Assembly (NCBI GenBank): GCA_020073005.1
Contig: JAIQFX010000022.1
Span: forward strand, 1 to 64,000
Source: Terriglobia bacterium
GTDB lineage: Bacteria > Acidobacteriota > Vicinamibacteria > Vicinamibacterales > CAVVIG01
DNA length: 64,000 bases
Direction: 5' to 3'
Shown here piece by piece: positions 28,396 through 37,130 of this stretch. The translations under genes were made by a program, and so were the position numbers. The notes under the pieces were generated by a model. It was not told where the DNA came from, did not search any database, and saw nothing but the letters and a program-made list of their open reading frames with translations. Position 1 is the first letter of the stretch, and the number at the start of each line of letters is the position of its first letter.

Positions 28396-29331
28396 TTACT
28401 TCTCACCAACCGCAGTGGCGAAGACGTCTTCGAGCGTCGACACGCTCGGCCGCAGGTGCCGCACCTGCACGTTGTCGGCGGCGGCCAGCGCGAACAGCTG
28501 ACGCGCGCCGCCTTCGCCCGGCACGAAGACGCGCATGATGTCCTCGTCGGTCGCGTGGCAGTCCAGGCCGGCCGACTGCAATCGCTCGACGAACGCGTCG
28601 ACCGCCCCGTCCCGCGTCTTCACGCGCAGCTCGTACACGCGGCCCCGCGGCTGCTTGAGCGCCGCGATCGGTCCCGCTGCGGCGATAGCGCCCTTGTCCA
28701 TGACGACGACGTGGTCGCAGGTGTATTCGACGTCGGGCAGGAGGTGGGACGACAGGATCAGGTTGACGCCTTTGTTGTGCGCGAGATCGCGCACCAGCTC
28801 CAGCATCTCGTCGCGCCCCTTCGGGTCCATCCCGTTGGTCGGCTCGTCGAGGAACAGCAAATCCGGATCGTGCACGAGCGCCTGCGCCAGCTTGATGCGC
28901 TGCTTCATGCCCGTCGAGTAGGTCTCGACGTTCCGGTAGCGCGCCTCGCCAAGGCCGACGTAGAACAGGACTTCGTGCGCGCGCTGCATGGCGTCGACGC
29001 GCGGCAGGCCGGCCAACTCCCCGCAGTACGCGACAAACGACACGGCGTTCATGCCGGGAATGTGCGCGTCGCTCTCCGGCATGTAGCCGACACGCGCGCG
29101 AATTTCGAGTGGCGCGACGGCGACGTCGAGGCCGAGCACGCGCATCCGGCCGCGCTCGGGCACGATGAAGCCGAGCAGCGACTTGATCATCGTGCTCTTG
29201 CCGGCGCCGTTCGGCCCGAGCAGTCCGACGGCCCCCGCCGAAAACGACGCGGTCACGTCGCGCAGCGCGACGCTCTTGCCGTACGCGACGGTCACGCGCT
29301 CGAGCGTGACGACGGAGTCCGTCTGAGTCAT
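28396..29331 (-). CDS. ABC transporter ATP-binding protein
   Basis: 311 residues. Walker A GLLGPNGAGKSTMI, Q loop GYMPESDAHI, signature YSTGMKQRIKLAQ, Walker B LLFLDEPTNGMDP, H loop SSHLLPDVE. The C-terminal 80 residues carry a small regulatory domain. It is the first gene of the exporter operon and is paralogous to the second ATPase; the two share more with each other than with transporters for amino acids. The start at 29331 gives the canonical first beta strand VVTLERVTVAYGK. Confidence 0.9.
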   Translation of the reverse strand: MTQTDSVVTLERVTVAYGKSVALRDVTASFSAGAVGLLGPNGAGKSTMIKSLLGFIVPERGRMRVLGLDVAVAPLEIRARVGYMPESDAHIPGMNAVSFVAYCGELAGLPRVDAMQRAHEVLFYVGLGEARYRNVETYSTGMKQRIKLAQALVHDPDLLFLDEPTNGMDPKGRDEMLELVRDLAHNKGVNLILSSHLLPDVEYTCDHVVVMDKGAIAAAGPIAALKQPRGRVYELRVKTRDGAVDAFVERLQSAGLDCHATDEDIMRVFVPGEGGARQLFALAAADNVQVRHLRPSVSTLEDVFATAVGEK

Positions 29332-29369
29332 CCGCTTTGATATACGGTCAGGCGAACCGAAAAGGTCCG

Positions 29370-29936
29370 CTAAAGGGTCCCTCTGAGCCCGAGCGCCTCC
29401 GCGCGCTCGCGCATGAACGCGATCACGTTCGTGATGTGTTCTTCGAGCGGCAGACCGAGCAGCTCGGCGCCGGCGACGAGATCTTCGCGCTTCACGCCGC
29501 GCGCGAATGCCTTGTCCTTCATCCGCTTCTTCACCGAGCTCGCCTCGAGATCCAGGACGCTCTTGCTCGGCCGCACGAGCGACGCCGCCGTGATGAAGCC
29601 CGCGAGCTCGTCACACGCGAACAGCGTCTTTTCGAGCAGGCTCTCGCGCGCGACCCCCGTAATCTCCTGCGCGTGCGAGAGAATCGCGCGAATCATCCAA
29701 TCCGGATAGCCTTTCTCGCGAAGAATCTCGCTGCCCTTCACCGGGTGATCACCGAGCGTCGGCCAGCGCTCGTAGTCGAAATCATGGAGCAGCGCGGTGA
29801 TGCCCCAGTCGTCTTCGTTTTCGCCGAACTTGCGCGCGTAGCCCCGCACGGAGACTTCGACGGCCATCGCGTGCTTCAGCAGACTGTCGCCCTTGGTGTA
29901 CTCCGTGAGCAAAGCCCACGCGTCGTCTCGAGTCAT
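29370..29936 (-). CDS. HD-domain phosphohydrolase-like protein
   Basis: 188 residues from ATG 29936; a longer frame runs to 30173 but overlaps the divergent permease gene and reads as shadow. The HD pattern is H in KHAMAVE, HD in ALLHDFDYE, then H in LGDHPVKGS and SHAQE, with a later D in ACDELAGF. HD hydrolases act on nucleotides or other phosphate esters with a bound metal. This compact type is often annotated as an HDIG hydrolase with no known substrate. The start region is crowded: the divergent permease gene starts 19 bp away. Confidence 0.8.
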   Translation of the reverse strand: MTRDDAWALLTEYTKGDSLLKHAMAVEVSVRGYARKFGENEDDWGITALLHDFDYERWPTLGDHPVKGSEILREKGYPDWMIRAILSHAQEITGVARESLLEKTLFACDELAGFITAASLVRPSKSVLDLEASSVKKRMKDKAFARGVKREDLVAGAELLGLPLEEHITNVIAFMRERAEALGLRGTL

Positions 29937-29955
29937 GATAAGTTTCTGCATCTTA

Positions 29956-31458
29956 ATGGAAACCAGCCACCAGTCACCAGCCACCAGCCCCCCGTCGTCG
30001 GCCACCGTCCTCGATACCGAGTTCCACCGCGGGCTCGGCCTGTACGACTCGACGATGGTGGTCGTCGGATCGATGATCGGCTCCGGCATCTTCATCGTGT
30101 CCGCCGACATGTCACGCACCATCGGCAGTCCAGGATGGCTGCTGGCGGCGTGGCTGCTGACCGGCGGCCTCACGGTGGTCGGCGCGCTGTCGTACGGCGA
30201 GCTCGCCGCGATGATGCCGCGCGCCGGCGGACAGTACGTGTACTTGCGCGAGGCGTTCTCGCCGCTCTGGGGCTTCCTCTACGGCTGGACGCTGTTCCTG
30301 GTGATCCAGACCGGCACGATCGCCGCGGTCTCTGTCGGCTTCGCACGGTACTTCGGCGCGCTCGTCCCCTGGATTGCGGACGATCATTATTTGATCCCGC
30401 CCGTGCATCTCTCGACGGGCTACGCGCTGTCGCTCTCCACGACGCAGTTTGTCGGCATCGTGATGATCGCGCTCCTGACGTGGACCAACACGCGCGGTCT
30501 CCAGTACGGCAGGATCATTCAGAACGTTTTCACGACCGCGAAAACCGGCGCGCTCGCCGGCCTCATCATCGTCGGCGTGCTGCTCGGCTGGAATCACACC
30601 GCCGTCGCCGACAACTTCGGCCATCTGTGGGCCGCCCGCGGCGCCGTCGAGATCGTGCCCGGGCTGACGGCCATGTCGGCGTTCGGGCTGTTCGTCGCGC
30701 TCTGCGTGTCGCAGACCGGGTCGCTCTTTTCCGCCGACGCGTGGAACAACATCACGTTCACGGCCGGTGAAGTGAAGGAGCCGCGGCGCAATATCCCGCT
30801 GTCGCTCGCCCTCGGCACCTTCATCGTCATCGGGCTGTACCTGCTCGCCAACGTCGCGTACCTCGTGACGCTGCCCTTCGATCAGATTCAGCACGCGCCC
30901 GGCGATCGCGTGGCGACGGCGACGCTCGACGCGATCTTCCCCGGCCTCGGCCCGACCATCATGGCGGTCGGGATCATGATCTCGACGTTCGGCTGCACCA
31001 ACGGGCTGATCCTCGCGGGCGCGCGCGCGTACTACGCGATGGCGCGCGACGGTCTGTTCTTCAGGTCGGCCGGCCAGTTGAACGAGGCGAAGGTGCCGAG
31101 CTGGGGACTCGTGCTGGAAGGTCTGTGGGCCGCGTTCCTCGTCCTGCCGCGGACGTATGACCCGGCGACGCACGCGTACGGCAACCTTTATAACAACCTG
31201 CTGGACTACGTGATCTCGGCGGCGCTCATCTTCTATATCCTGACCATCGTCGGCATCTTCCGTCTGCGAGCCACCCGGCCCGATGCGGAGCGTCCGTACC
31301 GCGCATTCGGGTACCCGGTGATCCCTGCGCTGTACATCGCGGGCGCCGCGACGATTCTCGCCGTGCTGTTCGTCTATCGGACAGCCACCACGTGGCCCGG
31401 CCTGATCATCGTCCTGCTCGGCGTGCCCGTGTACTTTGCCTGGAAGCCGAAGCGGTAG
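29956..31458 (+). CDS. APC-family amino-acid permease
   Basis: 500 residues. About twelve membrane segments; the first has VVGSMIGSGIFIVSADM, the signature of APC/LAT-type transporters, followed by the GGLTVVGALSYGELAAMMPRAGGQ pattern (seen in parts) of segment 2-3 and PRRNIPLSLALG later. It should exchange or import amino acids or polyamines; the substrate is not readable. The proposed ATG 29956 leads straight into four CCAGCCA-type heptamers, which are coded as a Ser/Pro/Thr-rich tail, so the true start could be further inside, before LYDSTMVVVG. Confidence 0.85.
   Translation: METSHQSPATSPPSSATVLDTEFHRGLGLYDSTMVVVGSMIGSGIFIVSADMSRTIGSPGWLLAAWLLTGGLTVVGALSYGELAAMMPRAGGQYVYLREAFSPLWGFLYGWTLFLVIQTGTIAAVSVGFARYFGALVPWIADDHYLIPPVHLSTGYALSLSTTQFVGIVMIALLTWTNTRGLQYGRIIQNVFTTAKTGALAGLIIVGVLLGWNHTAVADNFGHLWAARGAVEIVPGLTAMSAFGLFVALCVSQTGSLFSADAWNNITFTAGEVKEPRRNIPLSLALGTFIVIGLYLLANVAYLVTLPFDQIQHAPGDRVATATLDAIFPGLGPTIMAVGIMISTFGCTNGLILAGARAYYAMARDGLFFRSAGQLNEAKVPSWGLVLEGLWAAFLVLPRTYDPATHAYGNLYNNLLDYVISAALIFYILTIVGIFRLRATRPDAERPYRAFGYPVIPALYIAGAATILAVLFVYRTATTWPGLIIVLLGVPVYFAWKPKR
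29963..29990 (+). repeat. tandem heptamers (CCAGCCA type), four units
   Basis: CCAGCCA, CCAGTCA, CCAGCCA and CCAGCCC follow one another without a gap, directly after the start of the amino-acid permease gene. Seven is not a multiple of three, so the coding frame passes through different codons in each unit. The site shares its unit length, but not its sequence, with the other heptamer arrays of this window. Confidence 0.75.
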
Positions 31459-31586
31459 CTGGTCTGACCGTCACGGCCCACCACCACGACATCCAGTTCC
31501 ACGAGGTCGCCGGGAGTCGCGACGGGAAACCGACTCGACTGCGTCAACGCGAGGATGGCACAGATCAGCGCAGCGGCGATCTTCAT
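31374..31586 (-). CDS. small exported ORF, probably a truncated VWA-type gene
   Basis: 70 residues from ATG 31586, which overlaps the Nudix stop (ATGA). It opens with a good signal peptide (MKIAAALICAILALTQ) and VELDVVVVGRDGQ, the start seen in exported von Willebrand A-related proteins of Acidobacteriota. After 35 residues it stops looking like that family and runs antisense across the end of the permease gene. So it may be the stump of a longer gene whose rest has been lost, or a real short secreted peptide. Low confidence in either. Confidence 0.4.
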   Translation of the reverse strand: MKIAAALICAILALTQSSRFPVATPGDLVELDVVVVGRDGQTSYRFGFQAKYTGTPSRTMIRPGHVVAVR

Positions 31587-32056
31587 TCGCCCGTATACCA
31601 GCGGACTTCGCGCGGCGTCCACGGTCCGTCACGAAGGCGATCGAAACCCTTCTGGATCACACTGACGGTGGCCTCGTTCACTCCATACGACGGCAGATCC
31701 AGGAGCGGCGCCCACGCGACGTCCGCCGCGTCGGAGGACGCGCTCGCGACCGTGCCCTCCAACGGCCGGCACAGGAAGTCCACCAGCACGTAGTGGTAGT
31801 TCGGCCGCCCCTGCGGATCGAAGCTGATGCGATCGAAGACATCGATCATCGGCCCGATGTCGATCAGGAGCCCGGTCTCCTCGCGCACTTCACGCGCGAT
31901 CGCCGTCTCGAGCGTCTCGCCAAGCTCGACCGCGCCTCCGGGCAGGCTCCACTGCCCTTTCAGCGGCTCGTTCCCCCGGCGCACGAGCAGCACGCGGCCT
32001 CCATCGATGACGACGGCGCCGACGCCTACGATCGGTCGGTCAGGGTACTCTCGCAT
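31583..32056 (-). CDS. Nudix hydrolase (MutT family)
   Basis: 157 residues from ATG 32056, which overlaps the TsaD stop (TGATG); an upstream-extended frame is a shadow of TsaD. The Nudix box is complete: GX5EX7REUXEEXGU as GGAVELGETLETAIAREVREETG read in two pieces. These enzymes cleave nucleoside diphosphate-linked compounds such as 8-oxo-dGTP, ADP-ribose or nucleotide sugars. It is the penultimate gene of the nucleoside-salvage operon, where a house-cleaning role fits. Confidence 0.85.
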   Translation of the reverse strand: MREYPDRPIVGVGAVVIDGGRVLLVRRGNEPLKGQWSLPGGAVELGETLETAIAREVREETGLLIDIGPMIDVFDRISFDPQGRPNYHYVLVDFLCRPLEGTVASASSDAADVAWAPLLDLPSYGVNEATVSVIQKGFDRLRDGPWTPREVRWYTGE

Positions 32057-33102
32057 CACAGTGCCAGCGCGGCGTCGGCATTGAGGTCCAGCGAGGCCGT
32101 TATCCCTTCGCGGAATCTGCGGAGGCCGGCGGCCGCAATCATCGCGGCGTTGTCCGTCGACAGCGAGAGGCTCGGCAGGAACGTCGGAATTTCGCGGCGC
32201 CTGCCGCGGTCCTCGAGCTCGGCCCGCAGCCGGCTGTTCGCCGACACTCCGCCGGCAATCCCGACGCTCTTCGCCTGATAGCGCCTCGCGGCGTCGAAGA
32301 GTCGATCGATCAGCACGGTCACGACGATACGCTGAAAGCTGGCGCACACGTCCGCGATTTCCTGCTCCGAGAACGGCCCGTCATGCGCGCGGACGTGGCG
32401 GAGGACCGCGGTCTTCAGTCCGCTGAAACTGAAATCCAGATCGCCCCGGAGCTCTGGCGCGTTGCGATCGGCGTGCGTCAAGCGCGTCGTCGGCAACGCG
32501 ACGGCGCGGTCGTTGCCCTGCTTCGCCAGACGATCGATGACAGGGCCGCCCGGGTACCCGAGGCCGAGCAGCTTGGCCACCTTGTCGTACGCCTCGCCCG
32601 CAGCATCGTCGCGCGTGCGGCTGAGCGGCTCGTACCGCCCGGGACCGTCGACGAGATACAAGCTCGTGTGCCCTCCCGAGACGACGAGGACGACGGCCGG
32701 CAACGGCATCTCGCCGTTTTGCAGGACGAGTGATTCGATGTGGCCCGCAAGATGATGGACCGCCACGAGCGGCAATCGCGCCGCGGCCGCGGCGGCCTTC
32801 GCGAACGACACGCCGACCAGTAGCGATCCGACGAGGCCGGGCCCCTGCGTGACGGCAATCGCACCGAGATCGCCCCACGTCGTCTGCGCGGCGTCCAGCG
32901 ATCGCTCGACCACGCCGCAGATGTCGCGAATATGCTGCCGCGAGGCGAGCTCGGGCACGACGCCGCCCCACTCCCGGTGAATCGGCACCTGCGAGGCGAC
33001 GATGTTGGACCGCACGGCCCAGGGCTTCGCCGCATCGCCGGTCTCCTCGACGACGGCGGCCGACGTCTCGTCACAAGAAGTTTCGATGCCGAGCATGCGC
33101 AT
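32056..33102 (-). CDS. tsaD: tRNA threonylcarbamoyladenosine synthesis protein TsaD
   Basis: 348 residues, normal for the family. The start LGIETSCDETSAAVV, the iron-binding VHHLAGHIES motif (HxxxH), VSGGHTSLYLV, and near the end GIAGGVSANSRLR plus LSTDNAAMIA mark the ASKHA-fold Kae1/TsaD. With TsaB, TsaE and TsaC it forms the essential t6A modification at position 37 of ANN-decoding tRNAs. ATG 33102 is chosen because the longer frame reads as shadow of mtnA. It sits 71 bp from mtnA, the gap filled by hairpins, and is coupled to the Nudix gene by TGATG. Confidence 0.95.
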   Translation of the reverse strand: MRMLGIETSCDETSAAVVEETGDAAKPWAVRSNIVASQVPIHREWGGVVPELASRQHIRDICGVVERSLDAAQTTWGDLGAIAVTQGPGLVGSLLVGVSFAKAAAAAARLPLVAVHHLAGHIESLVLQNGEMPLPAVVLVVSGGHTSLYLVDGPGRYEPLSRTRDDAAGEAYDKVAKLLGLGYPGGPVIDRLAKQGNDRAVALPTTRLTHADRNAPELRGDLDFSFSGLKTAVLRHVRAHDGPFSEQEIADVCASFQRIVVTVLIDRLFDAARRYQAKSVGIAGGVSANSRLRAELEDRGRRREIPTFLPSLSLSTDNAAMIAAAGLRRFREGITASLDLNADAALAL

Positions 33103-33120
33103 AGCAGGAAGACACGTAGA

Positions 33121-33160
33121 GGCGGAGCGTGCTCCGCCGTCGAGGACCGACCCAGGTCGG
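33121..33160 (-). terminator. two adjacent palindromes between mtnA and tsaD
   Basis: GGCGGAGC-GT-GCTCCGCC (33121-33138) and CCGACC-CA-GGTCGG (33147-33160) are perfect palindromes eight bases apart in the 71-bp gap between two co-oriented genes. They have no T run in the direction of transcription, so they may slow or protect the transcript rather than end it, or belong to a repeat family. Type assigned as terminator only for want of a better class. Confidence 0.35.
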
Positions 33161-33173
33161 CCCCCGCCAAAAA

Positions 33174-34235
<1,062 letters not shown>

Positions 34236-34244
34236 CCGACGATC

Positions 34245-35084
34245 TTACAGGAGGCGCGCGTCGAACGGCAGCGGCAGCAGGTCCTTCAGCCGATGGGTGC
34301 CGCGCTTCTCCCGGAGATTGGCGAGCAGGATTTCGAGGTTGCCGCCGAACTCCCAGAGAATCTGCCGGCACGCGCCGCAAGGAGGCGTCGGGGCCTCGGT
34401 ATCCGCGACGATGGCGATGCGCGTGAAGGCCCGGTGCCCTTCGGACAGCGCCTTGAAGATGGCGACGCGCTCGGCGCAAATGGTGAGGCCGTAGGTCGCG
34501 TTCTCGATGTTGCAGCCGGTGACGACCGTGCCGTCCGCGGTTTCGAGCGCGGCGCCGACCTTGAAATGGGAGTACGCCGCGTCGGCGTGCTCGCGGGCGC
34601 GGCGGGCCGCGCCGACAAGATCGAGGTCGCCGGCGCCTTCGCGCACGCGCCGCGGACCGAGCCGGCGATCGCGGGCACGCCTTTCGCCACCGCTCTTCGG
34701 TCCGACGTTCTTGGCGCGGCGGTCGAACCCGCTCCGCCGATCGGACTCGAGGCTCGCGCGCCGGTTCTCGAGGAACCGCTGCGGCGGACCCGGACGTCGC
34801 ACGCCGTTGACGACGTGCGTCACGCGCGCGATCTTGGCGAACGCGGCCGTCAGCGCCTGCACGTCCGGATCGGCGTGGCAGCGCTCCGCCGCCGCCGCGT
34901 CGGCCCAGTGGCGCACGGCGTAGAACCGCAGCGGCACCGCCTCGTCGCGGATCATCTCCGCGCGGCCGTACTCCTTCCGCAGGAGCAGCGCCTCGAAGCG
35001 CGTGGCCAGCGCGAGGAACTCCACCTCGCGGCCTTCCGCCACGTCGACGAGCGCCACCGACAGCCGGACGTCAGAGCTGGCCAA
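34245..35084 (-). CDS. cdd: cytidine deaminase with N-terminal ABM-like domain
   Basis: 279 residues. Residues 1-95 look like a dimeric alpha+beta barrel (antibiotic-biosynthesis monooxygenase-type): EVEFLALATRFEALLLRKEY and LRFYAVRHWADAAAAERC. Then an Arg-rich linker (96-150; RRSGFDRRAKNVG, GERRARDRR). Residues 155-279 are a full cytidine deaminase: YSHFKVGAALE, CNIENATYGLTICAERVAIF and PPCGACRQILWEF, with zinc ligands Cys203, Cys236 and Cys239 and the catalytic Glu after Cys203-Ala. Normal Cdd is about 130 residues, so the front half is extra. An alternative is a second start inside the linker. It overlaps the phosphorylase gene by 14 bp. Confidence 0.85.
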   Translation of the reverse strand: MASSDVRLSVALVDVAEGREVEFLALATRFEALLLRKEYGRAEMIRDEAVPLRFYAVRHWADAAAAERCHADPDVQALTAAFAKIARVTHVVNGVRRPGPPQRFLENRRASLESDRRSGFDRRAKNVGPKSGGERRARDRRLGPRRVREGAGDLDLVGAARRAREHADAAYSHFKVGAALETADGTVVTGCNIENATYGLTICAERVAIFKALSEGHRAFTRIAIVADTEAPTPPCGACRQILWEFGGNLEILLANLREKRGTHRLKDLLPLPFDARLL

Positions 35085-35889
35085 TAATGCCCTCCAGCAA
35101 CGCGATGAATTGCCCGCGGACGCGCCGCGCCGTCTCCATCACTTCGGCGTGATCGAGCGGCTGCGACAGCACGCCCGCGGCCATGTTGGTGATGCACGAG
35201 AGGCCGAGCACATCCATGCCCATATGCCGCGCGACGATGGCTTCCGGGACCGTCGACATCCCCACGGCGTCCGCGCCGATCGTCCTTAAGTATCGGATCT
35301 CCGCCGGCGTTTCGTAACTGGGACCGAGCAGCGCGACGTACACGCCGTGCGGCAGCGTCAGCCCCATGGCGCGCGCCGCCTGATCGGCAACCGCGCGCAA
35401 TCGTGACGAATAGACCTCGGTCATGTCGGGAAACCGCGGGCCGAAGCGCTCGTCGTTCGCCCCGACGAGCGGATTGTTACCAATCAGATTCAGATGGTCG
35501 TCAATCACCATCAACGCGCCCTGCGAGAATCCGGTGTTCACGCCGCCGGCGGCGTTGGTGAGGATGAGGGTCTTCACGCCCAGCACGCCCAGCACGCGCG
35601 TCGCGAACGTCACCGTCCGGAGATCGTGGCCTTCGTACACGTGGCACCGGCCCGACAGTGCGGCAATGCCTCGGCCGCGCGCCGTGCCGACGACGAGCCG
35701 GCCCTCGTGACCGATCACGCGCGACGCCGGCCAGTACGGCAACTCCTCGTACGGGATCGACACGGCGTCGCCGAGGGCGTTCGCGAATTCACCAAGGCCG
35801 GACCCGAGCACGACGGCGATGCGCGGAACGTCGCGCACCCGCGCCTGTACGGCGTCGGCCGCCCGTTTGACCTGATCGTAGTAGTCCAT
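35071..35889 (-). CDS. punA: purine nucleoside phosphorylase
   Basis: 272 residues. VVLGSGLGEFANAL, VIGHEGRLVVGTARG, SGRCHVYEGHD, ILTNAAGGVNTGF and VGMSTVPEAIVA are the trimeric PNP set; CITNMAAG places Asn at the base-binding position, favouring 6-oxopurines over methylthioadenosine. It releases purine bases from nucleosides with phosphate, giving ribose 1-phosphate. ATG 35889 overlaps the NupC stop (TGATG); the longer frame is shadow. It is part of the salvage operon. Confidence 0.93.
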   Translation of the reverse strand: MDYYDQVKRAADAVQARVRDVPRIAVVLGSGLGEFANALGDAVSIPYEELPYWPASRVIGHEGRLVVGTARGRGIAALSGRCHVYEGHDLRTVTFATRVLGVLGVKTLILTNAAGGVNTGFSQGALMVIDDHLNLIGNNPLVGANDERFGPRFPDMTEVYSSRLRAVADQAARAMGLTLPHGVYVALLGPSYETPAEIRYLRTIGADAVGMSTVPEAIVARHMGMDVLGLSCITNMAAGVLSQPLDHAEVMETARRVRGQFIALLEGIIGQL

Positions 35890-37130
35890 CAGAGGAGGAA
35901 ACCGGCGATTGTGGCGGTCATGAAGTTGGCGAGGGTGCCGGCGAACATCGCGCGCAGACCGAGGCGCGCGAGATCGTGACGGCGGTTGGGCGCCAGCGCG
36001 CCGATGCCGCCGATTTGAATACCGATCGAACTGAAGTTGGCGAATCCGCAGAGCGCGAACGTCGCAATCGTGAACGACTTCGGATCGAGCGACGCCTTCA
36101 GCGGCCCGAGCTGCGAGTACGCGACGAACTCGTTGAGCACCATGCGCGTGCCGAGCAGGTTGCCGATCGTCGGCGCATCGCGCCACGGCACGCCCATCGA
36201 CCAGGCCACCGGCGCAAACACCCACCCGAAGATCTGCTGCATGCTGAGGTTCGCGAAGCCCAGGAGGAAGTTCACCAGCGCCACGAGCGCGAGGAAGGAG
36301 ATGAGCATCGCGCCGACGTTCATCGCCAATTGCAGTCCTTCGCTGGTCCCCCGACCCGCGGCGTCGATCACGTTCACTTCGGTCTGCTCCACCACGAGCT
36401 TCACCGTGCCCATCGTTTTCGGCGTTTCCGTCTCAGGCACCAGCATCTTCGCCATCATGATCGTGCCGGGCGCCGTCATGATGACCGCCGTCAGCAGATG
36501 CTTGGCCTCGATGCCGAAGAGGATGTACGCCGCCATGATGCCGCCCGAAATGTGCGCCATCCCGGACGTCATGACCGTCATGAGCTCGGACTGCGTCATC
36601 TCGGGCAGGTACGGGCGGATCGTGAGCGGCGCTTCCGTCTGCCCCATGAAGATGCTGGCGGCGACGTTGAGCGATTCCGCGCCGCTGCACTTCATGACCC
36701 GGTGCATCACGATCGCCATCAGGCGCACCACGAGCTGCATCACGCCGTAGTAATAAAGGATGGCGAAGAGCGCCGCGATGAAGATGATCGTGGGCAGCAC
36801 CTGGAACGCAAAGATGACGCCATACTGCGCGCCATCGGGCCCGAGCGCCCCGGTCATGGCACGGCCAAAGACACTGCTGTTGCCGAGCGGCCCGAAGACG
36901 AAGGCCGCACCGACGCCGGCGAAGCTCAGCAGCTCGTTGATGCCGTTCCCGAGCGCTGAAAAGACGCGCTGCCCGGCCGTCGTCTTGAGGACGATGAGGG
37001 CGAACACGACCTGCAGGCTGAGGCCCCAGGCGACCGTGCGCCAGTTGATGGCGGGGCGATTGTTCGAACAGGCGACCGCGATCCCGAGGATGACGACGGC
37101 GCCGAACAGCGGCTGCAGGATTCCGAGCAT
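35889..37130 (-). CDS. nupC: NupC-family concentrative nucleoside transporter
   Basis: 413 residues, mostly membrane. The family's conserved parts can be seen: FVFGPLGNSSVFG near residue 80, FIAALFAILYYYGVMQLVV, MGQTEAPLTIRPYL (the Gln-Thr-Glu loop that binds nucleoside), and GFANFSSIGIQIGGIGALAPNRR at the C-terminus. It imports nucleosides with protons or sodium across the inner membrane. Both ends overlap neighbours by one base (TGATG with the phosphorylases), which places uptake and phosphorolysis in one transcript. Confidence 0.93.
   Translation of the reverse strand: MLGILQPLFGAVVILGIAVACSNNRPAINWRTVAWGLSLQVVFALIVLKTTAGQRVFSALGNGINELLSFAGVGAAFVFGPLGNSSVFGRAMTGALGPDGAQYGVIFAFQVLPTIIFIAALFAILYYYGVMQLVVRLMAIVMHRVMKCSGAESLNVAASIFMGQTEAPLTIRPYLPEMTQSELMTVMTSGMAHISGGIMAAYILFGIEAKHLLTAVIMTAPGTIMMAKMLVPETETPKTMGTVKLVVEQTEVNVIDAAGRGTSEGLQLAMNVGAMLISFLALVALVNFLLGFANLSMQQIFGWVFAPVAWSMGVPWRDAPTIGNLLGTRMVLNEFVAYSQLGPLKASLDPKSFTIATFALCGFANFSSIGIQIGGIGALAPNRRHDLARLGLRAMFAGTLANFMTATIAGFLL

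Noticed and set aside
35889-36225. Upstream extension of the purine nucleoside phosphorylase frame
   Set aside because: It only mirrors the nupC gene in another frame; the TGATG start gives the normal protein length.
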